Positions 1 to 7,476 of a stretch of DNA of 41,313 bases are shown here, piece after piece. The notes beneath the pieces were generated by a model that saw only the letters and a program-made list of their open reading frames with translations, searched no databases and was not told the origin of the DNA. The stretch's first letter is position 1; each line of letters starts with the position of its first letter. The position numbers and the translations under genes are program-made. Location: assembly GCA_042573625.1 (NCBI GenBank), contig JBHPCZ010000023.1, positions 1 to 41,313 on the forward strand, given 5' to 3'. Origin of the DNA: JBHPCZ01 sp042573625. GTDB taxonomy: Bacteria; Desulfobacterota; Desulfobacteria; Desulfobacterales; UBA11574.

Positions 1-83
1 CTCTATCTTTATTTAGGTTTGTTTAAAAAATAACTTTAATTACGACACAGTCTCAGAGAGCCAGGTTTTCAAGGACTAAATAA

Positions 84-554
84 ATGGACAGCGCACATAA
101 CATCCGCTTTGCCGCAGATGCAAGTTTAGGCAAACTGGCAAAATGGCTGCGAATTCTGGGTTTTGATACCCTTTATGTGAGGGAAATCCCAAACAGCCGG
201 TTTATGGAGTTCGGGAAAAGGCGGATCCTACTTACCCGAACAGAACGGGTTCGGGATCAGAACAGGTTGTATAAACTTATCTTCATACGATCGAACCATC
301 CTTTCGAACAACTCAAAGAAGTTGTTCAGGCTCTCGGGCTTATTTCTGCGGATATCCGGCCCTTTTCAAGGTGCATCAGATGTGACTTTCCCATCAAGGC
401 AGTGGAAAAAGAGTCTGTACGCGACAGGGTGCCCGACTATACCTGGGAGACTTACGACACTTTTCAGACGTGCACTCAATGCGGACGGATATACTGGCCG
501 GGGAGTCATACAGAACGGTGCAATGAAACAATACAGCGTCTTTTCGATTCATGA
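84..554 (+). CDS. Mut7-C RNase-domain protein with zinc ribbon
   Basis: A 156-residue protein of the Mut7-C family, a PIN-like nuclease fold followed by a zinc ribbon. The N-terminus carries the family hallmark (FAADASLGKLAKWLRILGFD, residues 9-28), where the aspartates are expected to belong to the acidic metal site. The C-terminal half has two CxxC pairs, C97/C100 and C130/C133, which should bind one zinc. Length is normal for a stand-alone Mut7-C protein. An AAGGA motif lies about 10 bases before the ATG. It is followed after 12 bases by the ATP-grasp gene, so the two probably share a transcript. RNase activity is inferred from the fold; the cellular substrate is not known. Confidence 0.85.
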   Translation: MDSAHNIRFAADASLGKLAKWLRILGFDTLYVREIPNSRFMEFGKRRILLTRTERVRDQNRLYKLIFIRSNHPFEQLKEVVQALGLISADIRPFSRCIRCDFPIKAVEKESVRDRVPDYTWETYDTFQTCTQCGRIYWPGSHTERCNETIQRLFDS

Positions 555-566
555 GAAAATGAAGAT

Positions 567-1400
567 ATGGAAACCGAGACTAAAATCATCGCCCTCGAGG
601 CGCGTCTCAGAGATTGTAAGAATGTCATAACACTGGGGGTTCGCCCCAATTTTTCAGATTATAGCCGACAGGAGGCGGATTTGATACGAAAGGCCGAGAA
701 AATATACTATCCGACAACCTTTTATGCGGATCTGTTTGATGCAATGGGCAAAAAGACATTTCCAAGCTATCACACCTATAAGTGCGTTCAGGACAAGATC
801 AAGCAGACGGCGCTTTTTGATCTTGTACGAATGATGAGCATATTAGGTGTCTCAGGGTTGATCTACAAAAACCCCTCTTCCCATGGCAGACCCTCTGGCA
901 ATCTTGCCGATAAACGGGAAATCAAAACGATCCGAAATGGTCTTTTTTTTCCGTTTATCGGCAAGATTGCCAGAGGGTCTGCCATGGGAAGAGGGGTTTT
1001 TCTGATTCAGAACAAGGACGATCTTCTTTCCTACTGCAACCTGACTTCACCGGCCTATATTCAGGAATATCTTCCGTCTGATCGCGATATTCGGGTGGTT
1101 GTTATCGGGCGCAAGATCGTTCACGCCTACTGGCGAATTTCGCCCCCGGGCGAGTTTCGAAGCAATGTTGCTGTTGGCGGAGAAGTCAGTTTAGATCCGG
1201 TCCCCCGGGAAGCCCTTGATCTGGCATTTCATACAGCGCGTTCTTGCCAATGGGATGATGTGGGGATCGATATTTGCCGGCATGAAGACAGCTATTACGT
1301 CATAGAGGCGAACATGAAATACGGCAGAGAGGGCTTTCGCAGGGCAGGGATAGATTATAAAGAGCTTATGGAAAAATTGATCGATAATGGAGAAATATAG
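567..1400 (+). CDS. RimK-like ATP-grasp family protein
   Basis: A 277-residue ATP-grasp protein, likely an ATP-dependent carboxylate-amine/thiol ligase of unknown substrate. The ATP-binding strand and glycine-rich loop are visible at residues 128-146 (PFIGKIARGSAMGRGVFLI), and the metal-binding end at about residues 231-255 (DVGIDIC ... VIEANMKYG). The N-terminal 90 residues (VITLGVRPNFSDY ... FPSYHTYKCVQDKIKQ) match the N-domain of this group as I know it. Residues 101-117 are odd: they are encoded by a 51-bp segment that is the exact reverse complement of the codons for residues 129-145, and they stand where relatives usually have a PHPRT-like linker. The frame remains open. It lies 12 bases after the Mut7-C gene and 2 bases before the HD-domain gene. 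Confidence 0.8.
   Translation: METETKIIALEARLRDCKNVITLGVRPNFSDYSRQEADLIRKAEKIYYPTTFYADLFDAMGKKTFPSYHTYKCVQDKIKQTALFDLVRMMSILGVSGLIYKNPSSHGRPSGNLADKREIKTIRNGLFFPFIGKIARGSAMGRGVFLIQNKDDLLSYCNLTSPAYIQEYLPSDRDIRVVVIGRKIVHAYWRISPPGEFRSNVAVGGEVSLDPVPREALDLAFHTARSCQWDDVGIDICRHEDSYYVIEANMKYGREGFRRAGIDYKELMEKLIDNGEI
867..1001. repeat. Perfect 51-bp inverted repeat inside a coding sequence
   Basis: Bases 867-917 are the exact reverse complement of 951-1001, with a 33-base spacer (918-950). Both arms start on a codon boundary of the ATP-grasp gene. The right arm encodes the conserved ATP-binding segment. The left arm encodes residues that do not look like the family, so the left arm is probably the derived copy. 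As RNA it would form a 51-bp perfect hairpin in the middle of the message. Confidence 0.97.
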
Positions 1401-1402
1401 CG

Positions 1403-2554
1403 ATGACACTTGAGATGAACCGGCTGAATCTGAACCAGCGGGAAATTGAAACGCTGTCTCCCATTGCAACGTTCAGTCAAAATGGCATACGCCGTTTACA
1501 AGAAAAACACCTTGAAAAAGATCATCGTCAGACCTTTTCCGTTGATGTGGATCGAATACTTCATTCTCACGCCTATACGCGGTATATTGACAAGACTCAG
1601 GTTTTTTATCTAATCCAGAACGATCACATCACCCACAGGGTGCTGCACGTACAGTTGGTGTCGAAAATTGCCAGAACCATCGGGCGTTTTCTAGGGTTAA
1701 ACGAGGATCTCATTGAAGCGATCGCCTTGGGCCATGATATTGGCCATACGCCTTTTGGTCATGACGGTGAAAGGATTCTGTCTGAAATTTGCAGATCGAA
1801 CGGCATCGGGCATTTTCAGCATAATGTTCAGAGTGTTCAGTTTTTAGACAGGGTGGAACGTAAGGGTCGGGGATGGAACCTGTGTCTCCAAACCCTGGAT
1901 GGGATTCTTTGTCATGACGGTGAGATTCACAATCAGGTGCTCCAGCCTGAAACGCATAAAACATTCGAAACGCTAAAAGAAGAGATGGACGGAAAAATAG
2001 CGGATTCCGAAACCAAACTTATGCCAATGACCCTTGAAGGGTGTGTTGTGCGAATGGCGGACACCATCAGTTACATCGGTCGTGACATAGAAGATGCCAT
2101 ACGACTCAATATGATTAAAAGGCCTGACCTTCCGAAAGCGAGTGTAAAACAGCTTGGAGATACAAATGGAACCATTGTGTATAATCTTGTGACAGATGTT
2201 ATAAAAAACAGCGTTCATCAGGTCTATATTGCGTTCAGCCCGGATATTTCAGAGGCTTTGAAAGGTTTGAAAGACTTTAATCTGGAAAATATCTACATGA
2301 ACCCGATGTTCAAAAACAATTTAGGTACCATCGAAAAGCTTTTTGAAAAGCTTTTCGAAAAGTACATAGAGGATATCGAAAATGAAAATCGTTCCTCGCA
2401 AATATTTACCGGGTTTTTAGAAGATATGTCCGAAGATTATATTGAAAATCACAGTAACGGGGAGATCGTCAGAGATTTTATCGCCGGGATGACGGATCAG
2501 TATTTCCTGAGACAGTGTCCTGAGGATATGAGGCCGAAGTCCAGGTTTATATAG
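1403..2554 (+). CDS. HD-domain dGTP triphosphohydrolase-like protein
   Basis: A 383-residue HD-superfamily phosphohydrolase of the deoxyguanosinetriphosphate triphosphohydrolase type, predicted to hydrolyse dNTPs to deoxynucleosides and tripolyphosphate. Visible metal-site residues are H78 (in HITHR), H111-D112 (in ALGHDIGHTPFGH) and D220 (in RMADTISYIGRDIEDA). The SHAYTRYIDKTQVF segment at residues 55-68 corresponds to the substrate-proximal 'RLxxKTQV' motif of dGTPases. The length fits the shorter dGTPase subfamily rather than E. coli Dgt. An SD-like GGAG sits about 10 bases before the ATG, overlapping the end of the ATP-grasp gene, so the two are probably coupled. Confidence 0.82.
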   Translation: MTLEMNRLNLNQREIETLSPIATFSQNGIRRLQEKHLEKDHRQTFSVDVDRILHSHAYTRYIDKTQVFYLIQNDHITHRVLHVQLVSKIARTIGRFLGLNEDLIEAIALGHDIGHTPFGHDGERILSEICRSNGIGHFQHNVQSVQFLDRVERKGRGWNLCLQTLDGILCHDGEIHNQVLQPETHKTFETLKEEMDGKIADSETKLMPMTLEGCVVRMADTISYIGRDIEDAIRLNMIKRPDLPKASVKQLGDTNGTIVYNLVTDVIKNSVHQVYIAFSPDISEALKGLKDFNLENIYMNPMFKNNLGTIEKLFEKLFEKYIEDIENENRSSQIFTGFLEDMSEDYIENHSNGEIVRDFIAGMTDQYFLRQCPEDMRPKSRFI

Positions 2555-2899
2555 TTGTGCCTTAAATCCTCTACCTCTGTGATTGGACTCGGAAAGGGTC
2601 AACCGGTTCGGGAGGCCATGATACGTGAAGTATCATCCAACCGGTGCTTTAAATATCGAATATTGAATAACCAATATTGAATATAGAAAGAAAATATCGT
2701 GCTTATCTTCAGGTTGGATCTTATTTGAAATATGATCCTGTCGTTTTGCAAAGGCAGAAAAGACTTCATCATTCGGCATTCCTTGTTGGATATTGGATAT
2801 TTGGAACCTGAAAAATAGCAACTGTTTTCAATGCGAGGGTCGATGCCCCAGGGTGGACTCCCTGATACCTCCCGCTATGCGAGATGAGAGCTCACGAAC
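2555..2899. repeat. Intergenic repeats: AT-rich direct repeats and a dispersed element
   Basis: No gene is seen here. The space holds a 7-bp stem hairpin (ATGATAC/GTATCAT, around 2618-2636), two copies of CAACCGGT (about 2597 and 2638), and alternating AATATTGAAT-type repeats at 2648-2690. At 2763-2803 lies a segment whose reverse complement shares an AACAAGGAA ... GAATGATGAAGT core with a second copy at 27563-27598. Such short elements are common between genes in this bacterial group. Confidence 0.5.
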
Positions 2900-3643
2900 A
2901 TGGTTCTTTATCAAAAACGAAAGTACCGAAATTTACTCAACAGGGAGCATCTGGTCTCTTTCAGGGTGGCTGTAAAAGAGACGGATCTTTTTGTACATGC
3001 TGAGAAGCCGCTGGAAGAGATTACAAGGGATCTGATTTTACAGCACAGAGGAGTTATTGAGGCGTATATTAGAAATCATCCTGGATTTCCGAAAACGCTT
3101 AAACCTTGGCCCCTCACCGGACCTGCGCCGATCATTATAAAGGATATGGCTCTGGCAGGCAAAAAAGCCGGTGTCGGCCCTATGGCTGCTGTTGCGGGTA
3201 CCATTGCCCAGTATGTGGGTATGGACCTATTGGCTCATACCGGCGAGGTCATTGTGGAAAACGGCGGGGATGTTTTTATCAAAACAGATGGTCCGGTTCT
3301 CATCAGCATTTTTGCAGGCACATCTCCGTTGAGTCTTCGCGTCGGCTTGCGTCTTGATTATGGCGGTAAACCTTTTGCCGTTTGTACGTCGTCAGGTACG
3401 GTTGGACACTCATTAAGCTTTGGAAAAGCGGATGCAGTCAGTGTCGTATCCGAATCTTGTGCACTTGCAGACGCAGCAGCGACGGCTATTGGCAACCTTG
3501 TCAACTCAAAGACGGATATCCGACCGGCGTTAGATTTCGGTAAAAGTATTACAGGTGTTGAAGGGTTATTGGTTATCATCGGCGAAGACATCGGCATGTG
3601 GGGAGAGCTTGAGGTTGTCCCGCTTAAAGGAGAAAAGGGTTGA
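2900..3643 (+). CDS. UPF0280 family protein (ApbE-like fold)
   Basis: A 247-residue UPF0280 protein, related in fold to the FAD:protein FMN transferase ApbE but of unestablished function. Family marks are the KAGVGPMAAVAGTIAQYVG segment (about residues 89-107), VIVENGGDVFIKTDGPV (about 118-134) and TSSGTVGHSLSFGKADAVSV (about 163-182). It has no signal peptide. The start follows a weak purine-rich GAGAG; the next in-frame ATGs would cut into conserved sequence. It stands alone after a 345-base repeat-bearing gap, with the HIT gene 109 bases downstream. A role in flavin or cofactor handling is inference from fold only. Confidence 0.82.
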   Translation: MVLYQKRKYRNLLNREHLVSFRVAVKETDLFVHAEKPLEEITRDLILQHRGVIEAYIRNHPGFPKTLKPWPLTGPAPIIIKDMALAGKKAGVGPMAAVAGTIAQYVGMDLLAHTGEVIVENGGDVFIKTDGPVLISIFAGTSPLSLRVGLRLDYGGKPFAVCTSSGTVGHSLSFGKADAVSVVSESCALADAAATAIGNLVNSKTDIRPALDFGKSITGVEGLLVIIGEDIGMWGELEVVPLKGEKG

Positions 3644-3752
3644 GTTTTGGGTGCGAAAAGGGTAGATGAAGTGGGTATCGGCTTATCAATTTAGGTTCAA
3701 TCAATATGGCAGCTGAATAGACGATGTATTTTAAGAATTCAGGAGAAGTTAG

Positions 3753-4238
3753 ATGAAGACGATGTGGGCTCCCTGGCGGATGGAATATATACTGGGAGAC
3801 AAGGAAGAGGGTTGTATATTCTGTAAAGCCCTTTCAGATCAGGACGACTTGACCCTTTACAAGGGCAAGACCACCATGGTTGTGATGAACAAATTCCCAT
3901 ACATTAACGGCCATCTTCTGGTCGCAACAACCCGACATGTTTCCACGCTGCACGAGCTTGACAAGGACGAAATGCGAGACCTGATTTTGACGGTCGAACA
4001 ATCTCTGGGGATATTAAAGAAGATTATCGGTCCTGATGGCTTCAACGTCGGTCTTAACCTGGGCAAAGTGGCTGGTGCAGGTGTAGAGGAACATCTTCAT
4101 TTTCATATTGTTCCCCGTTGGTTCGGTGATACAAACGCACTGACAGTATTTGCCGACGTGCGTGTGATTCCGGAGCATATATTGGCCACCTATAACAATT
4201 TAAAGCCTCACTTTGACAAATTAGATATAACAATCTGA
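3753..4238 (+). CDS. HIT family hydrolase (Ap4A phosphorylase-like)
   Basis: A 161-residue histidine-triad protein. It has the typical start MKTMWAPWRMEYI, a zinc-type CxxC at C21/C24, and the catalytic HxHxH triad at H114-H116-H118 (EEHLHFHIVPRW). These proteins cleave or phosphorolyse nucleotide phosphoanhydrides such as diadenosine polyphosphates or adenylated intermediates. SD GGAGAAG precedes the ATG. It is 18 bases upstream of a LapA-like membrane protein gene, an arrangement that suggests cotranscription. The true substrate cannot be told from sequence. Confidence 0.88.
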   Translation: MKTMWAPWRMEYILGDKEEGCIFCKALSDQDDLTLYKGKTTMVVMNKFPYINGHLLVATTRHVSTLHELDKDEMRDLILTVEQSLGILKKIIGPDGFNVGLNLGKVAGAGVEEHLHFHIVPRWFGDTNALTVFADVRVIPEHILATYNNLKPHFDKLDITI

Positions 4239-4256
4239 AATTGAGGGAGAAACTAA

Positions 4257-4634
4257 ATGAAAAAAGCCAAAATAGCTTTCTGGGGAATTCTGGTCTGTTT
4301 TCTTGCTTTGATATTTTTTTCAAACAAGGATTATTTTTTGGCAAAACAGGCCTTGAATTTAAAGCTTCCGTTTCTCGAACCGTATCATGCGCCTGAATTG
4401 GCAAACGCAATCTTTTTTCTCGTCTTTTTTCTGTCAGGATTCCTCATCGCCTATTTTTTCGGTCTTTATGATCGTTTCAAATGTAAAAAAACGATCAAAG
4501 AGCTAAGCGCTGCAGCCGCCACCCAACTCGAGGAAATTTCATCACTGAAAAGCGAAGTGGAATCTCTGAAAGGGGGACCGGCTGACAGTGATGCAGAGCA
4601 GAATGGTGCAGTCCACGAAGAGCAAAGCGAATAA
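4257..4634 (+). CDS. LapA-domain-like small membrane protein
   Basis: A 125-residue inner-membrane protein resembling the LapA (DUF1049, lipopolysaccharide assembly protein A) family. There is one hydrophobic segment at residues 7-21, a polar loop, and a second at about 51-70 (ANAIFFLVFFLSGFLIAYFFGLYDRF), followed by a cytoplasmic coiled coil (about 78-105) and an acidic tail. This two-helix plus coiled-coil layout is that of LapA, which in E. coli helps tune LPS synthesis. SD GAGGGAGAA lies before the ATG. It follows the HIT gene closely. Assignment rests on topology and the pattern around the second helix, not on catalytic residues. Confidence 0.65.
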   Translation: MKKAKIAFWGILVCFLALIFFSNKDYFLAKQALNLKLPFLEPYHAPELANAIFFLVFFLSGFLIAYFFGLYDRFKCKKTIKELSAAAATQLEEISSLKSEVESLKGGPADSDAEQNGAVHEEQSE

Positions 4635-4656
4635 GGCGACTTTAATCTTCAATTCA

Positions 4657-4684
4657 TTGAAAGATGAGCCCTTAACACGATAAA
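4657..4684 (+). promoter_or_regulatory. Possible sigma70-type promoter before mutS
   Basis: TTGAAA (4657-4662), a 16-base spacer and GATAAA (4679-4684) lie about 40 bases before the mutS start. It is a fair but not strong match and there is no independent support. Confidence 0.25.
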
Positions 4685-4725
4685 AGCGTTTTGAAATAAC
4701 TTCCGACAATCTTATCATTTAATTC

Positions 4726-7353
4726 ATGAGTCTTGCCAAAACGACCCCCATGATCAAGCAGTACTTGTCCATCAAGGAGAAGTACTCCGACGCAATTCTT
4801 TTTTACCGGATGGGCGATTTTTATGAAATGTTTTTTGAGGATGCCGAGGTTGCATCCGGGATACTCGAGATCACTCTAACTTCAAGAAACAAAAAAGACG
4901 AATTCCCGATTCCCATGTGCGGCGTACCCTTTCGGGCGGTTCAGGGATATATTGCGCGCCTGATCGACCAGGGTTACAAAGTGGCAATTTGTGATCAAAT
5001 CGAAGATCCGGCCGCATCCAAAGGACTGGTAAAGCGGGATGTCGTAAGGGTGATCACCCCCGGAATGATCGTTGATGATAACCTGTTGGACGAAAAATCG
5101 AATAATTACGTTCTTGCGCTGGCTCATCATCAAGACGATTTCGGACTCAGTTACCTGGATATTTCGACCGGAACGTTCCGCTTATCTGAATCCAATGATC
5201 TCGACACTGTTGTGGATGAAATCCTTCGTGTCGCGCCCAGTGAACTCCTTTTTCCGGAGACCTTTAAGAATAATTTCGTTTTTTCACAGGTTATCAATGC
5301 GGTATCGGAAAAATCGATATCTTTTTTAGATGAAAAGGCTTTCGACCCCAACAGCGGCCGGGATAGACTTCTTGAACAATTCAAAACCTTTTCCCTGGAA
5401 GGATTCGGTTGCGAGGCGTTAAAGGCCGGAGTGAGCGCGGCCGGTGCGCTGATTTTTTATGTCCGAGAAACCCAGAAACAGAAAATAGCGCATTTAACGG
5501 GAATCGAAACCTATTCTCTGAGCAATTACCTTCTGATTGACGATGTCAGCTGCCAAAATCTAGAACTTATAAGAAATATCCAGACCGGCACCCGGCGAGG
5601 AACCCTTCTCAATGTATTGGATCGAACGGTCACTTCCATGGGGGGGAGACAGCTTAAAATGTGGGTAAGATATCCGCTTCTTGATGTCAATGAGATACAA
5701 TCCAGGCATGATGCGGTTGGAGAAGTCAAAGATAATTCCGATATCCGAAGAAAAATCAGGGAAGAATTAAAATCGGTTTACGATCTTGAACGCCTCAGCA
5801 GCAAGATTGCCATGGGTCATTCAAACGCACGGGATCTTGTTGCGCTCAAGCGTTCGTTGAACAGCCTGCCCGGTATATGGACATCTCTTTCCCATCTCAA
5901 TGCCGCCCTTTTCCAATGTAATGTGGATGTCGACAAGCTGTCCACGCTGGCCCGGTTAATCGAAATATCAATTCGTGAGGACGCGCCGCCGACAATCAAT
6001 GAGGGGGGAATCATCAAAAAAGGGTTCAACACGGAACTGGATGAACTTATCAAAATCAGCCGGGACGGTAAGGGCTGGCTTGCAAAACTGGAAGCCAGAG
6101 AAAAGGAAATAACAGGGATAAACACTCTGAAAGTAAGTTACAACAAGGTGTTTGGGTACTATATTGAAATTCCGAAAAGTCGCTCAGAGGGCGTACCTGA
6201 AAACTATATCCGGAAACAAACGTTGGTCAACGCCGAACGCTATATTACCGAGGAACTGAAAAATTATGAAAGTGAGGTTTTGAGTGCCGAAGATCGGAGG
6301 GCGTCGCTCGAGTATGAAATATTTAACGAGATAAGGGGAGAGATTGTACAACACAACCCGAGTATTCAGGACGTCGCCCGATTTTTAGCAGGGCTCGACT
6401 GCCTGCTTACACTGGCTGAAGTTGCAGCCCAAAATGACTATCACCGGCCGGAAATCAACACGGAGGGCCATATTTTCATCGAAGATGGTCGTCATCCGGT
6501 TGTGGAGAAGATGATCACGGGAGAGCGTTTCGTGCCCAACAGCATTCAGGTTGATGATATTGAAAATCAGATACTCATCATAACCGGTCCCAACATGGCG
6601 GGAAAATCGACCATTTTGCGTCAGGTGGCACTGACCGTCCTCATGGCACATATGGGATCGTTTGTCCCTGCCGGCAAGGCTTCAATCAGCATTACGGACC
6701 GGATATTTACACGTGTGGGTGCTCTGGACAATCTCTCTCAGGGGCAGAGCACTTTCCTGGTTGAAATGCAGGAGACCGCCAGGATTTTGAACAGTGCATC
6801 TCGGCAAAGTCTCGTTATCATGGATGAAATCGGCAGGGGGACAAGCACTTTCGACGGCCTCAGTATTGCATGGGCTGTGGCGGAATATCTGCACGACCTG
6901 AGAAACGAAGGCGTTAAAACACTTTTCGCCACCCATTACCACGAGTTGACAGAACTTGCACAGACAAAACCCCGTGTGAAAAATTACAATATTGCGGTAA
7001 AAGAATGGAATGATCAAATTATTTTTTTAAGAAAGCTGGTCGAAGGAGGCACCAACCGAAGCTACGGCATACAGGTTGCGCGACTTGCGGGTGTTCCGGA
7101 TGAGGTTATTGTGCGGGCCAAAAAGATTCTGTATGATATTGAAAACAGTGAACACAGCCTTACCGGTTCTTCGTTTCCCGGGCGAGGTGCGGACGCCCCC
7201 GGAAAGGGATATGAGCAGCTTCATCTTTTTAGAAAGCCCGACCATCGAATTATCGATAAACTGAAAAAGGTGGATATATCAAAACTAACGCCGCTTGAGG
7301 CACTGAATTTTCTAAACGAGCTTCAGGACAAGACAAAAAACGGATCCAATTAG
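4726..7353 (+). CDS. mutS: DNA mismatch repair ATPase MutS
   Basis: An 875-residue MutS, full length for the MutS1 family. It recognises mismatches and small loops and recruits MutL. The mismatch-binding Phe-x-Glu is F32-E34 in the N-terminal MGDFYEMFFEDA motif. The ATPase has Walker A GPNMAGKST at residues 621-629 and Walker B with D700-E701 (VIMDEIGRGTSTFDG), then the ATHYHEL switch region. The C-terminus carries the dimerisation helix-turn-helix region, ending LTPLEALNFLNELQDK. No clear SD precedes the ATG at 4726, but the first residues match the family start. It is a single gene, without mutL nearby. Confidence 0.98.
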   Translation: MSLAKTTPMIKQYLSIKEKYSDAILFYRMGDFYEMFFEDAEVASGILEITLTSRNKKDEFPIPMCGVPFRAVQGYIARLIDQGYKVAICDQIEDPAASKGLVKRDVVRVITPGMIVDDNLLDEKSNNYVLALAHHQDDFGLSYLDISTGTFRLSESNDLDTVVDEILRVAPSELLFPETFKNNFVFSQVINAVSEKSISFLDEKAFDPNSGRDRLLEQFKTFSLEGFGCEALKAGVSAAGALIFYVRETQKQKIAHLTGIETYSLSNYLLIDDVSCQNLELIRNIQTGTRRGTLLNVLDRTVTSMGGRQLKMWVRYPLLDVNEIQSRHDAVGEVKDNSDIRRKIREELKSVYDLERLSSKIAMGHSNARDLVALKRSLNSLPGIWTSLSHLNAALFQCNVDVDKLSTLARLIEISIREDAPPTINEGGIIKKGFNTELDELIKISRDGKGWLAKLEAREKEITGINTLKVSYNKVFGYYIEIPKSRSEGVPENYIRKQTLVNAERYITEELKNYESEVLSAEDRRASLEYEIFNEIRGEIVQHNPSIQDVARFLAGLDCLLTLAEVAAQNDYHRPEINTEGHIFIEDGRHPVVEKMITGERFVPNSIQVDDIENQILIITGPNMAGKSTILRQVALTVLMAHMGSFVPAGKASISITDRIFTRVGALDNLSQGQSTFLVEMQETARILNSASRQSLVIMDEIGRGTSTFDGLSIAWAVAEYLHDLRNEGVKTLFATHYHELTELAQTKPRVKNYNIAVKEWNDQIIFLRKLVEGGTNRSYGIQVARLAGVPDEVIVRAKKILYDIENSEHSLTGSSFPGRGADAPGKGYEQLHLFRKPDHRIIDKLKKVDISKLTPLEALNFLNELQDKTKNGSN

Positions 7354-7433
7354 ACCATCGGATATTGGGAGATGCATCGATGGATTTGCACGATGAAAAA
7401 AAAGATAATCCGTGGCAATAAATAACAAAACCG

Positions 7434-7460
7434 GCTTTGAGGCCCTGATCGGCTCAAAGC
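7434..7460 (+). other. Small hairpin just upstream of the amidase gene
   Basis: An 8-bp perfect stem, GCTTTGAG (7434-7441) with CTCAAAGC (7453-7460), and an 11-base loop. It ends 16 bases before the amidase ATG and has no T-tract, so it is not an obvious terminator. It could affect translation initiation, since that start has only a poor SD. Confidence 0.35.
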
Positions 7461-7476
7461 ATCAGACTTAAGCATT

